Positions 42,297 to 52,343 are shown, numbered from the stretch's first letter. The stretch is DNA of 64,000 nt from Bacteroidia bacterium (GCA_026391315.1 JAPLDT010000053.1:25828-89827); one strand, 5' to 3'. The notes: generated from the letters alone by a model not told the origin. Translations and numbers: made by a program.

Positions 42297-43955
42297 TTAC
42301 ATATTTTGAAAATCCGGACCATTGCCGCCATTGGGAACCACCCAGGTAATTCCGTCGCCGGGAGATTTAATGTCGCAAGTTTTGCAGTGCATACAATTTT
42401 CAGCATGAATCCGAAGCTCTTTCTTTCCGTCCTTGTTAATATGAAGCTCGTAAACTTCTGAAGAGCAGAAAAACTGTTCCGGAGCCCCGTATTGTTCTAT
42501 ATTGATGGCATTAAATTTCTCCTGATCTTTAATATGAAGGTGTACAACTTGCTGCTCGTCATGATAAACTCCTGAATGGTAAATATCGGTTGCTTTATCA
42601 AATGTCAATACTTTATCGAACTCCAATTTACCCTTAAACCGTTCTTTAAAAGGTTTCGCTTTAAGTTCGCTCAGCTTTTGTGTAGTCTGATAGTCGGCAT
42701 GAGATCGCAGCCTGCCAAAGAAACCTGCTCCACCGCTAATTAATTGCGTTCCAAAATGAAATCCTCCAACAATTGTTCCTTTTGCAAATCCTTGCCTGAA
42801 ATTACGGACAGGATACATATCATCGTGAATCATACTGTTATTTACCAAGGTCTCGTATTGTTGAAGGCTTTTTTCCGAAGTGTCGTTGTTTGATAATGCA
42901 TTGGCTGCTGTTTTCGCGGCTAACATTCCGGATTTGATCGCCAGATGGATGCCTTTTAATGCAGGCATAGTAACAAAACCTGCGCTATCACCAATGATCA
43001 AAGCATTGTCAACATACAATTTAGGAATAGCATAATGACCTCCTTCGGGAAGTGTCTTGGCGCCATATTCAAGTAATCTGCCACCTTTTAAAATCTTAGA
43101 AACAAAAGAAGTGGTTTTCCATACCTGCATGGCATCGTGAACATCGAAAGACGGATCTTTATAATCGAGTCCAACAACCAAACCAACGGCGACCTTATTA
43201 TCGTTTAATCCGTAAATAAAACCTCCGCCAAATTCATCGTTATTGAGCGGATAACCCATCGTGTGGTAGATCTGACCGGCCTCAATATTACCTTGCGGAA
43301 CTGACCACAATTCCTTGCAGCCTAATGAGTAAACCTGCTCATTTTTGTCCTTGTCCAGATTGAATTTTTTAATCAGCATTTTGGTCAGACTGCCCCGTGT
43401 TCCTTCGGCAAAAATGGTGATTTTAGCTTCGATGCGGGTACCGGGCTGAAAATTTTCCAGTTGATTTCCGTGATGATCCAAACCCGTATCTTTGGTTTTG
43501 GCACCGATTACTTTCCCGTCTTTGTACAAAATCTCATCTACGGCAAAACCCGTATATATTTCCACACCTTTTTCGGCTGCTTTTATGGCTAGATACTTAC
43601 ATATCTGGCCCAGGGAAGCGGTATAGTTGCCAATATTGTTCATATATGGAATATGAAATGGCAAAGTGATGTTTCCATTTTTGCTCAGCAATACCGTGCT
43701 GTCCTTTATTACCTTAGCATTGAAAGGAATTTCTGAGAGTTCAACTCCAGGTAATAATTCTTTAAAAACCTCAGGCTTAATTACTGCACCTGACAATATA
43801 TGGCTTCCGATAGAACCTCCTTTTTCGATTAACAATATTCTTTGAATCAGACCTTTGTGTTTTAAGCTATCCGCTAAATGAATTGCCGAGGCTAAGCCAG
43901 ATGGTCCACCTCCGATTATTAACACGTCTGTTGTTACCGTATCAACATTACTCAT
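42297..43955 (-). CDS. Electron transfer flavoprotein:quinone oxidoreductase (FixC/FixX-like)
   Basis: IIGGGPSGLASAIHLA, GAVIKPEVF, C-terminal CMHCKTCDIKSPGDGITW Fe-S motif. Confidence 0.93.
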   Translation of the reverse strand: MSNVDTVTTDVLIIGGGPSGLASAIHLADSLKHKGLIQRILLIEKGGSIGSHILSGAVIKPEVFKELLPGVELSEIPFNAKVIKDSTVLLSKNGNITLPFHIPYMNNIGNYTASLGQICKYLAIKAAEKGVEIYTGFAVDEILYKDGKVIGAKTKDTGLDHHGNQLENFQPGTRIEAKITIFAEGTRGSLTKMLIKKFNLDKDKNEQVYSLGCKELWSVPQGNIEAGQIYHTMGYPLNNDEFGGGFIYGLNDNKVAVGLVVGLDYKDPSFDVHDAMQVWKTTSFVSKILKGGRLLEYGAKTLPEGGHYAIPKLYVDNALIIGDSAGFVTMPALKGIHLAIKSGMLAAKTAANALSNNDTSEKSLQQYETLVNNSMIHDDMYPVRNFRQGFAKGTIVGGFHFGTQLISGGAGFFGRLRSHADYQTTQKLSELKAKPFKERFKGKLEFDKVLTFDKATDIYHSGVYHDEQQVVHLHIKDQEKFNAINIEQYGAPEQFFCSSEVYELHINKDGKKELRIHAENCMHCKTCDIKSPGDGITWVVPNGGNGPDFQNM

Positions 43956-44060
43956 CTTATGTCCTCCTTTATAAACTTTGATGATTTTGAAAAATTAATT
44001 TTTGTGAAATCAAAAATACTTTAACTATAGCAAGTTTTAATTTCTTCAATAATCTAAAAG

Positions 44061-44095
44061 AAGGCTGACTAAATTGGTTTAGCCAGCCTTTTTTT
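44061..44095. terminator. Stem-loop with T-run between the two minus-strand operons
   Basis: AAGGCTGACTAAA...TTTAGCCAGCCTT TTTTT. Confidence 0.6.
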
Positions 44096-44203
44096 AATGT
44101 ATTTTAGATTGTCTATTTAGCTTGCAAATAGAGCAAAATAGGTATGATTTGTTACTAAACTGATGGAAAAATAGAAGTCAAAATTCACTTCTTCAAAAAT
44201 ATA

Positions 44204-45820
44204 TTATTTTTGAAGAAGTTCTTCTGTTTTTAATTTGGAAGGTTTAAAAATCCCTATAACTCCATTCAATCCAACTGTCATCACAATATTGTAGAAGAAT
44301 GTAAGGAAACCTAAAAGCAAAAAAGTTCCACAAACAGCCGCTAAAATCATATAGAGGTTAAATTCTCCGTTTACATACAAAGAACGTCTTAACATACCCT
44401 GAAGTCCGGCCATGCCCATAAAAGCACCCATTCCGACTCCGCCAAGCAGCTGAGCCCAAAAGTGGAAGTTGGCTAGTTTCTGGCTATATATTTTGGCTCC
44501 GTTTGTCAGGATTGGAAGAAGAAAATAGATGGCTGAATAGAGTGTCATTGCCAGGCCAACCAGAACGGCAACGTGAACATGCGGCCCAATGACCCATTGG
44601 GTATTGTGTAATATCCGGTTAAGACCGATATCTGCCTGCATGATTCCGGCCGGAACTGCCAGGGCAAATCCGAGTAACCCACCAAGTAAGAATTTCAAAG
44701 GATTGGTCATTTTTAATGGACGGGCACTCCAAAGAGTAGTTAGCGTGATAAAGAATGCAAGACCCTGTGTAATCAACTCAAAAGCTGTAACTAATTCACC
44801 GGAAACTACTTTAAGGTACCCTGGTTGTGCCTGATCGGAAAGCAGATGGTGGGACCATACGGTCCATGAAACTACCAGTTCAACCAGCAAAGCTATACGT
44901 GCAACTTTTTCCATGTAAAGCTTTTTGCCAGTGATGAGGGTAGCCAGCAAATACCAGGTACCGGCAACAAAAATCAATACCAGACCGTCAGCAACCAAAT
45001 CAAGTCCCCACCAAAACCAGTTTTTATACAACAAAGCGTCAACAGCCGTCGATTTTAGGTCAACGCCAAAGAGCGCAGAAACCATATAAACCAAAATCAA
45101 AACACCGGTAAATAGAATTATGGCTGCATTGAAGGCCACATCTACAGTCCCCTGCGCAATAGCTGCTACCGGTAATGAAACCAGTTGTTCTTTCTTCTTA
45201 CTGCGGAATAGGTTGGCTACGGCAGTAATCCCTAATGCAGATTTAAGCAAGGAGGCTTTGGGCTGTTTTTCCCATCCATCAGGCGTAAAAGTAATGGTCT
45301 TAAAAATGTTAATCACAAAAAAGACAGTACCGAGCATAACCAGTGCGATACCGGTGATAAAAAAGGTTCCTCCAATGACACTAAATTGAGTGAAATCAGC
45401 TGGAAGAGGCCAATATAAAGTGTACAGAGGCGCATAGTGGGTAATAAATCCGGATAACCAAAAAATCATGGTTCCACCTGCAATCAGCCAACAGGTCCAG
45501 TTCCCTAGTTTTATACTCCATAGTGGTTTGCCCATCAGAAAGGGTACCAGAAACAGAAAAGCACCAAAAACAATGGAATAGGTAGAACCAAAGATACCAA
45601 CCAGCGGATGCGCCGTCATAATGGCGAAAAATTGTTTGGTTTCCAGACCAGGGATCGGCTGGATCTCATAGATCCGCATAATCATCCCTTCTATAACTGC
45701 AAAGGCATAATAAAAAAGTCCGATTACAACGAAGCGCAAAGTCATTTTCTGCATTCTGGTTAGCGTATCTGGCTTAAATACACCCTCTTCCCCCTTCATA
45801 AGTGTCTCAATAAATTTCAT
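44204..45820 (-). CDS. Heme-copper oxidase superfamily subunit I, likely non-canonical nitric oxide reductase
   Basis: TAHPLVGIFG (TM2 His), WFWWGLDLVADG (TM6), VWSHHLLSD (TM7 HH), GPHVHVAVLVGLAM (TM10 HxH). Confidence 0.8.
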   Translation of the reverse strand: MKFIETLMKGEEGVFKPDTLTRMQKMTLRFVVIGLFYYAFAVIEGMIMRIYEIQPIPGLETKQFFAIMTAHPLVGIFGSTYSIVFGAFLFLVPFLMGKPLWSIKLGNWTCWLIAGGTMIFWLSGFITHYAPLYTLYWPLPADFTQFSVIGGTFFITGIALVMLGTVFFVINIFKTITFTPDGWEKQPKASLLKSALGITAVANLFRSKKKEQLVSLPVAAIAQGTVDVAFNAAIILFTGVLILVYMVSALFGVDLKSTAVDALLYKNWFWWGLDLVADGLVLIFVAGTWYLLATLITGKKLYMEKVARIALLVELVVSWTVWSHHLLSDQAQPGYLKVVSGELVTAFELITQGLAFFITLTTLWSARPLKMTNPLKFLLGGLLGFALAVPAGIMQADIGLNRILHNTQWVIGPHVHVAVLVGLAMTLYSAIYFLLPILTNGAKIYSQKLANFHFWAQLLGGVGMGAFMGMAGLQGMLRRSLYVNGEFNLYMILAAVCGTFLLLGFLTFFYNIVMTVGLNGVIGIFKPSKLKTEELLQK

Positions 45821-45849
45821 ATTTATCTTATTTTAATTCTGTTTTTTAT

Positions 45850-46425
45850 CTATTCTCCACATTTTACCACAACAGCATCTTTGATCACCATGTTGTAACC
45901 TTCGGGACCTGAATATTCGGTTGACCTGATAGTATACACTCCGGGTTTATCAAATTGCCACAGGATATCATTTTTATGTCCGGGTACTACCTGCATCTGA
46001 AAGAGCATGGAATTGTCCTGCCTGAAAAGTCCGAATCCATAGGTGAGGTCTTTGGAAGTCACATTGAAAAGTACTTTGTCATTGCATTTGACGACAAGTT
46101 TTTCTGAAGGTAAGTGAAATTGATGCTTTTCAACCGAGATTTCAAAGACTTTGTCTGCTTTGATATTGGCCCGGTTAAGGTCCATCTCCGCCCAGGGAAT
46201 GGTGTTGTAGGTGACAATGTGCAACGAAACGCCCAATATCACAAGCATGGTTACGAATGCATAAAACAATCCATCTTTTGCTTTATGTTCTTTGCCTTGA
46301 CGCGTAATTTTATACCCGAACCAGCCCATCAGCGACAGGATTGCAAGGGAATAAAGGGTGTAGGCCAGTGTCTGGCCATGGAGAACAACTGAAGAGTCGA
46401 CCATAGTAATAATTTTAAAAGTCAA
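45850..46425 (-). CDS. Cytochrome c oxidase subunit II-like cupredoxin protein lacking CuA cysteines
   Basis: One N-terminal TM region, cupredoxin-like VEKHQFHLP...VPGHKNDILWQFDKPGVYTIRSTEYSGPEGYNM. Confidence 0.75.
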   Translation of the reverse strand: MTFKIITMVDSSVVLHGQTLAYTLYSLAILSLMGWFGYKITRQGKEHKAKDGLFYAFVTMLVILGVSLHIVTYNTIPWAEMDLNRANIKADKVFEISVEKHQFHLPSEKLVVKCNDKVLFNVTSKDLTYGFGLFRQDNSMLFQMQVVPGHKNDILWQFDKPGVYTIRSTEYSGPEGYNMVIKDAVVVKCGE

Positions 46426-46447
46426 ACATTTGGTTAATGAAGTTATA

Positions 46448-46867
46448 TTATGAAATCTGAAGTCTATTTTTTTTCTCTTTCAGATCATACAAGGTCGTAT
46501 TCGAAAGGGTATCCAGCATCTTGGTTTTGGCTTCTACCCAGGTTTCGTGCATGACACAAGGTTGTTCCTCCTTGCATTTCTGATGACCAAGAATACAGCT
46601 TCCCATTACGTCTGCTCCCTCTACAGTTTTGATTATGGAAGCAAGACTAATCTCTTCAAGGGGTTTTGCAAATACAAATCCTCCTTTTCTCCCTTTGGAA
46701 CTGCGGATAAAGCCCATTCTTGACAAATCTGTCATAAGCCTGCGCAAATACCGGCGTGGTATTTCCAATTCATCGTGAAGGAATTCGGCTGAAGATATTT
46801 CATTCTCACTGATTGCCATATAACTCAAAACTGTTAATGCGTATTCTGTTGTTTTATTTAAAATCAT
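46448..46867 (-). CDS. Rrf2/NsrR-like transcriptional regulator
   Basis: MILNKTTEYALTVLSYMA, PRRYLRRLMTDLSRMGFIRSSKGRKGGF, three-Cys motif CILGHQKCKEEQPC. Confidence 0.9.
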   Translation of the reverse strand: MILNKTTEYALTVLSYMAISENEISSAEFLHDELEIPRRYLRRLMTDLSRMGFIRSSKGRKGGFVFAKPLEEISLASIIKTVEGADVMGSCILGHQKCKEEQPCVMHETWVEAKTKMLDTLSNTTLYDLKEKKNRLQIS

Positions 46868-46965
46868 ATATATACTACAAAATGGTGGTAATTTATTTTG
46901 AAACAAAGTTAAATAATTATTTCTTTACATCAAGTTTTGTTTTCAAAATTTTTTAACGGAAAAGT

Positions 46966-48495
46966 ATGAAGTCAAATGTTGCAAAATGGATCAGAAAAAT
47001 GAAGAAATACCACAAATGGCCTGGTATTGTCGTATCACTGTTTGCGCTTTTGTTCGCCTTTTCAGGAATCATTCTCAATCACCGCGACCTTATCTCCTCA
47101 GTCGATATTTCACGCAAATGGATGCCACCCGGTTACCAATATGATAACTGGAACTTGTCGGCTGTGAGATCTTCTCTGCCAATTGGGAAGGACTCCTTGC
47201 TGGTATACGGCAATATTGGCATCTGGATGGGGACGAAAGGATTATCTGAGTTTCGGGATTGCAACCACGGTTTTCCGAATGGGATTGATATGCGTAAAAT
47301 TTATTCGATCGTAAAATTCAGGGACAAGTTGGTAGCAGGAACTCATTTTGGAGTTTTCACCAACAGTCTTGTTCCTTCAAATTGGATGCAGTTTCAAATG
47401 CCCAAAGGGGAGGAAAGGATCAGTGATTTAACTGTCAAAGGAGATTCACTGCTCATCCTTACCCGCAATTATCTCTATTGTACAACTGATTTAATTCATC
47501 TGCAAAAACTAACTATTCCGCCAAAGCCAGGATATAATAGGCAGGCCACACTGTTTCTTACCTTATGGAAACTGCATAGTGGAGAGCTTTTCGGATTTGC
47601 TGGAATGCTTTTTGTCGATCTGCTTGGATTTGTTTTGATTTTTCTCTCTATCACAGGATTGCTGCATTTCCTCTTTCCCAAGCTGATCAGCCGGTTAAAA
47701 AGATCCAACCGCTCCTTTTCAGGAACGCTTACTGCAAAAAAATGGAATTTGAAGTGGCACAATCTGATAGGGTACGTTTTTGCTATTTTCCTATTGCTCA
47801 ATACAACCGCAGGCATGTTTTTAAGACCACCATTGCTGATTCCAATCTCCTCAGCTCAGGTAGGCATAATACCATATTCAGATTTGGATACCGGGAATCC
47901 CTGGCAGGATAAATTGCGAAGGATTTTGTGGAATAGAGAGACCGGAAGATTTTTGATTTACACCTCTGATGGATTCTTTTTTGCCGATCAGAATCTCTCC
48001 AGAGAACTGTATCAATCTTACAATCAGCCAAATATAAGTATTATGGGGTGCAATGTATTGGAGTCTATGGGTGGCAATAGTTACCTTGTAGGGTCATTTA
48101 GCGGATTATTTGTTTGGAATACAGTTGCCGGAACTGTTTTAGATTATTATACAGGAATGGCAGCAGAAACGCCTCATGATTTAAGTCGCCCGGTTGGACA
48201 GAATATGGTGGCTGGTTTTGTGCAGGATTGTGAAGGAAAGAAATACTGGATTGATTACAACAGGGGCGCAATTTCAACAAATGGAGCTTCAGCCTTCCCT
48301 CCCATGCCAAAGAAAGTTCTGCTGAACTCCCAAATCTCTCTTTGGAATGCAGCGCTTGAAATTCATACTGGCAGGATATTTGAACATCTGGTTGGCCCGT
48401 TATACCTACTTTATGTTCCTTTGATGGGATTCACAGTGCTCATTGTGCTGATCAGCGGATTCATGGTGTGGTGGCTCGCCTACCGCAAACACTGA
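46966..48495 (+). CDS. PepSY-associated TM-like membrane protein
   Basis: KKYHKWPGIVVSLFALLFAFSGIILNH; WHNLIGYVFAIFLLLNTTAGMFL; WWLAYRK. Confidence 0.75.
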   Translation: MKSNVAKWIRKMKKYHKWPGIVVSLFALLFAFSGIILNHRDLISSVDISRKWMPPGYQYDNWNLSAVRSSLPIGKDSLLVYGNIGIWMGTKGLSEFRDCNHGFPNGIDMRKIYSIVKFRDKLVAGTHFGVFTNSLVPSNWMQFQMPKGEERISDLTVKGDSLLILTRNYLYCTTDLIHLQKLTIPPKPGYNRQATLFLTLWKLHSGELFGFAGMLFVDLLGFVLIFLSITGLLHFLFPKLISRLKRSNRSFSGTLTAKKWNLKWHNLIGYVFAIFLLLNTTAGMFLRPPLLIPISSAQVGIIPYSDLDTGNPWQDKLRRILWNRETGRFLIYTSDGFFFADQNLSRELYQSYNQPNISIMGCNVLESMGGNSYLVGSFSGLFVWNTVAGTVLDYYTGMAAETPHDLSRPVGQNMVAGFVQDCEGKKYWIDYNRGAISTNGASAFPPMPKKVLLNSQISLWNAALEIHTGRIFEHLVGPLYLLYVPLMGFTVLIVLISGFMVWWLAYRKH

Positions 48496-48504
48496 TATTT
48501 TTAA

Positions 48505-49200
48505 CTAAGTTATTTTCGAATGAAAAAGGAAGCCCACTTTTGGAACATTCTCAATTAGAATGTTGGAATCATCCTGCAGGTATTTCCTCAATTTGGAAAT
48601 ATAAACATCCAGACTTCTACCCGAAAAATAGTCGCTGGTACCCCAGATCTTGTTCAAAATCACCTCCCTTTTTACAATCTGGCCTGCATTCTGGATAAGA
48701 ATGTACAACACAGCATTTTCCCTTGCCGTCAGCCTTCGTGATTCCTGGTTGATGTTTAGTGACTGATTTTGAAATTCATAGGTATATTCGCCCAATTGAA
48801 TTTTTTTATTGTCGGCAGCCGGCCTTGCCTCTATCCTGTTGAGGATCGCCTGAATACGACAGAAAAGCTCATCTTCATCAAATGGTTTAGTAATATAATC
48901 ATCAATTCCAAGATTAAAACCTTTGATTTTATCCTCCTTCATTGATCGGGCTGTTACAAGAATGATTGGGACGTCTGATTGCTTCTCCCTGATTTTTTTA
49001 GCAAGGGAAAATCCATCCAATCCAGGTAACATCACGTCCAGAACTGCAAATTGAAAAGAATGAGCATTAAAAGTCTTCCATCCTAATAAGCCATCTTTGC
49101 ACAATGTGACATCAAAACCTTTGGAGGCTAAGAATTCAGTCATCAGGAAACCAAGACTTTGGTCATCTTCGACAAGTAATAATTTAGTTTTTTGTTCCAT
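48505..49200 (-). CDS. OmpR-family response regulator
   Basis: LLVEDDQSLGFLM, AVLDVMLPGLDGF, DYITKPFDEDEL, winged-helix C-terminus. Confidence 0.93.
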   Translation of the reverse strand: MEQKTKLLLVEDDQSLGFLMTEFLASKGFDVTLCKDGLLGWKTFNAHSFQFAVLDVMLPGLDGFSLAKKIREKQSDVPIILVTARSMKEDKIKGFNLGIDDYITKPFDEDELFCRIQAILNRIEARPAADNKKIQLGEYTYEFQNQSLNINQESRRLTARENAVLYILIQNAGQIVKREVILNKIWGTSDYFSGRSLDVYISKLRKYLQDDSNILIENVPKVGFLFHSKIT

Positions 49201-50467
49201 TTTCTTCCTGTTCTTTCGGGAAAAAGATAGAAAAATTGCTTCCTTTTCCTGGTTCACTTTCGATTTCGATTGAGGCATGGTGTGCCTTCAAAACCTCTTT
49301 CACATAATACAATCCAATACCGAATCCTTTTGTGTTGTGTTGATTACCTGATGGTATTCTGTAATATTTGTCAAAGATTTTCTTTTTCTCGCCATGGGCC
49401 ATACCTATTCCTTTGTCCAAAATACTTACCTGAATACCTTTGCTTGAATTTTTTAGGACAATTGTGATTTCAATCAAATCAGGTGAATACTTGCAGGCAT
49501 TTGCCAATAGATTCAATATCACATGGACCAATTCATTGTGATCGCCACGGATCAGGAATGAACCTTTTTCGTATTGTCTAATGATCTTACCTTCACATTG
49601 TTCAACATGAATTTCGATAGATCGGATCGCCTCTTCAAGAATGATTGTTAGATCCAATGTTTCGAACCTGAAGGCCAGATTGTTTTGTTCGATGGCTGCC
49701 AGTTGAAGGATATGGTCGGATTGTCGTTGAAGACGTTTGTTCTCCTCTATGATTGTATCCGTATATTTTTGGATCTTGGAATTGCCGGAAGCCTCAGGGG
49801 TCTGGTTTATCATTTTGGCAGCAAGCGAGATACTGGAGATAGGCGTTCTGAATTCGTGAGCAAGATTATTCACCATCTCCTTGATATTATTGGAAAGGCT
49901 AACTTCCTTCAGATAGTAACGAATCACCAGGAAGAATGAAATGCCGATGAGCAAAATTAAGAGAACCGAGCCGGTAAACATCAATCCCATGTGGTGCATG
50001 AAAAATTTGTATCGGTTTGGGAAAACAACTCCTATTTCCGTATCCGAAATTTTAAGGGCGCTATTTAAACTAAGCCGATAACAGGAGGCACCAACCAATT
50101 GATCCAGATTGTTGATTTTCAGCGTGTCTTTGCCCTTGAAAATAGCAAGGTCATAAGCCAGGTCGATATCATACAAAGCAAGCTCATCCCTGATTTGACG
50201 ATCGAGATTTTGCCAGACGTGGGGTGGATGGTTCCTGCTGGCCCTGAAAGAACTATCGCAGGAGATGCTTTTTTGCATGGATTGACACATGTCCTCATCT
50301 TTGCTCAAAGCAGCAATTGATTGATTGAGCGCTACCCGTACGCTTTTACTGAAAAGTGCCTCCTCGATCCGGTAGGAGTAAAGCAACCAATGAACCTGCA
50401 ATCCCAATAGCAGCAGGATTGACAGGAGTGCGGTAAAAACCAGAATTCTCCTTTTTAGTTGGCTCAT
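49184..50467 (-). CDS. Sensor histidine kinase
   Basis: NNLAHEFRTPISSISLAAKM H-box, LANACKYSP N-box, GFGIGLYYVKEV G-box. Confidence 0.93.
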   Translation of the reverse strand: MSQLKRRILVFTALLSILLLLGLQVHWLLYSYRIEEALFSKSVRVALNQSIAALSKDEDMCQSMQKSISCDSSFRASRNHPPHVWQNLDRQIRDELALYDIDLAYDLAIFKGKDTLKINNLDQLVGASCYRLSLNSALKISDTEIGVVFPNRYKFFMHHMGLMFTGSVLLILLIGISFFLVIRYYLKEVSLSNNIKEMVNNLAHEFRTPISSISLAAKMINQTPEASGNSKIQKYTDTIIEENKRLQRQSDHILQLAAIEQNNLAFRFETLDLTIILEEAIRSIEIHVEQCEGKIIRQYEKGSFLIRGDHNELVHVILNLLANACKYSPDLIEITIVLKNSSKGIQVSILDKGIGMAHGEKKKIFDKYYRIPSGNQHNTKGFGIGLYYVKEVLKAHHASIEIESEPGKGSNFSIFFPKEQEENGTKN

Positions 50468-50591
50468 GCCAACAAAATTAAGAACAAATTCAAATGATTA
50501 TAATTTTTAACATCGTATTAACAACAACCAGTGTCGAACGCATCATTTTTTTATTTTATTTTGAATTTAAATAAACAGTAAAATTGACGTT

Positions 50592-50813
50592 ATGAAAAAA
50601 TTAGCTCTTGTATTATCTTTCGTTTTCTGTGCAGCCATGATAGCTCCTGCTTTCGCAGCAGATCCAGTAAAACCAGCCGCCAAAACAGAATGTGCCAAAG
50701 CATGTGCCAAAGATGGTAAAACTTGTACCAAAGAAGGTGCAGCTTGCTGCAAAGCTGGTGCTGCTGCCAGCAAAGATGGTAAAGCTACGGTTACTCCACC
50801 AGCTAAAAAGTAA
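50592..50813 (+). CDS. Small secreted Cys/Lys/Ala-rich protein
   Basis: Signal peptide ending AFA; mature TECAKACAKDGKTCTKEGAACCKAG. Confidence 0.75.
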   Translation: MKKLALVLSFVFCAAMIAPAFAADPVKPAAKTECAKACAKDGKTCTKEGAACCKAGAAASKDGKATVTPPAKK

Positions 50814-50829
50814 TTTAGTTTATAATTTG

Positions 50830-50861
50830 AAAAAAAAAGAGGCTCTTGTCTCTTTTTTTTT
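50830..50861. terminator. Terminator hairpin
   Basis: AAAAAAAAGAG...CTCTTTTTTTT. Confidence 0.6.
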
Positions 50862-50876
50862 GCTTAACAAAGGTGA

Positions 50877-52343
50877 TTACTTACCATCAAATATTGCAGA
50901 ATTGTTTTTGTAGCTGATCAGATTCTTGGCCATACCATTGAAAATGAAGAGATGAAAGGGCAATTCAGCATACCAGTAAAGTCGGCCGGCAACACCCACA
51001 GGTCTGAAAGTCGCTGTTTGTTGCAGAAAAGGTTTACCCGCTTTTTGAATAATTTTAAACTCTAGCCAGGCCTCTCCAGGTAATTTCATTTCCGCATAGA
51101 GTAACAATCTTTTGTTTTGTTTGTCGGCTGCCAATACACGCCAAAAGTCGAGAGTGTCACCGGTATGGATCGAATTTGTATTGGTTCTGCCTCTGCGCAA
51201 ACCAACTCCTCCTGACAATTTATCCACATATCCCCGGATATTCCAAAGCCAGTTGCCATAGTACCATCCACGGTCTCCTCCAATCGACCACATGTTGCAA
51301 AGCACCTGGTCGATGCTTGTCGTAATTTCCATTTTCCTCCTGTCTCTGTAGCATCCTTTTGTAGGGATTTTCACATGCTCAAGCAATGAATTGTCTTCGT
51401 AACTTGAGATTAGCGAATCTTTCCAGCTAGAAACCACGTTGTTTTGTTCTATCCGCAGAAAAGCTAGTTTTACCGCCTCCTTATAAGATATCAATTGAAT
51501 GTTAAGCAGTTGATTAAGATCATTGGCTCTTGGAATCACATCCTTCTTCATGCTGTCGATCAACTGTTTGGCGAGTCTAACCGAAGTGGAAGTAATCAAA
51601 TTCACCCAATAGGAAGAAAACCTGGAGGCATTCAAAGGAAGTGTAAAGATGTATCGTTTCATTCCTCTGACTTCCGCGAATTGATGCAACATCTCCTTAA
51701 AGGATAAAATATCAGGCCCTCCAATTTCATAACACTTGCCATAAGTTTCAGGTCTTGACACAACACCGCTCAAGTATTCAAGCACATTCCTGATTGCAAT
51801 GGGTTGACTTTTGGTATTGATCCACCTGGGAGCCACCATCACAGGGAGCAGTTCAACCAGATCGCGAATGATTTCAAAATTGGCGCTGCCCGATCCCACA
51901 ATGATTTCTGCTTTAAAAGAGGTCACCGGTATGCCGCTGTTTTCCAAAATTTTTTCTATACTATTTTTTGAGCAGGATAGATCGGTAGATAGATGACTTG
52001 TTAAGCTTCCAAGATATATAATCTGCTTAGCAGTTGTTTGTTGGATAAGGTTGACGAAATTCATTGCCGGAGAATCGTTGTGATACCCGGGATCATCCCT
52101 CTTGTTGCTCATTGAATCTATCAGATAGTAGGCAACATCAATAGGCTGAATGAGTTCAGTAGGATTTATCTCTTTTAGAAAATCAATTTCGAAAAGAGAG
52201 ACGTTGATGTGTCTGTAAATTCCTCCGTTAGGAAATCTGTTTTTATCCCTGACACAGCAAATCACCTCATGACCTTGCTCCAAGAGAACAGGAAGCAGTC
52301 TTTTCCCAATGTATCCGGTTGCACCTGTCAGTAATATCTTCAT
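50877..52343 (-). CDS. NAD(P)-binding epimerase-like protein with DUF2867 C-terminal domain
   Basis: ILLTGATGYIGKRLLPVLLEQGHEVICCVRD; C-terminal GDTLDFWRVLAADKQNKRLLLYAEMKLPGEAWLEFKI. Confidence 0.82.
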   Translation of the reverse strand: MKILLTGATGYIGKRLLPVLLEQGHEVICCVRDKNRFPNGGIYRHINVSLFEIDFLKEINPTELIQPIDVAYYLIDSMSNKRDDPGYHNDSPAMNFVNLIQQTTAKQIIYLGSLTSHLSTDLSCSKNSIEKILENSGIPVTSFKAEIIVGSGSANFEIIRDLVELLPVMVAPRWINTKSQPIAIRNVLEYLSGVVSRPETYGKCYEIGGPDILSFKEMLHQFAEVRGMKRYIFTLPLNASRFSSYWVNLITSTSVRLAKQLIDSMKKDVIPRANDLNQLLNIQLISYKEAVKLAFLRIEQNNVVSSWKDSLISSYEDNSLLEHVKIPTKGCYRDRRKMEITTSIDQVLCNMWSIGGDRGWYYGNWLWNIRGYVDKLSGGVGLRRGRTNTNSIHTGDTLDFWRVLAADKQNKRLLLYAEMKLPGEAWLEFKIIQKAGKPFLQQTATFRPVGVAGRLYWYAELPFHLFIFNGMAKNLISYKNNSAIFDGK

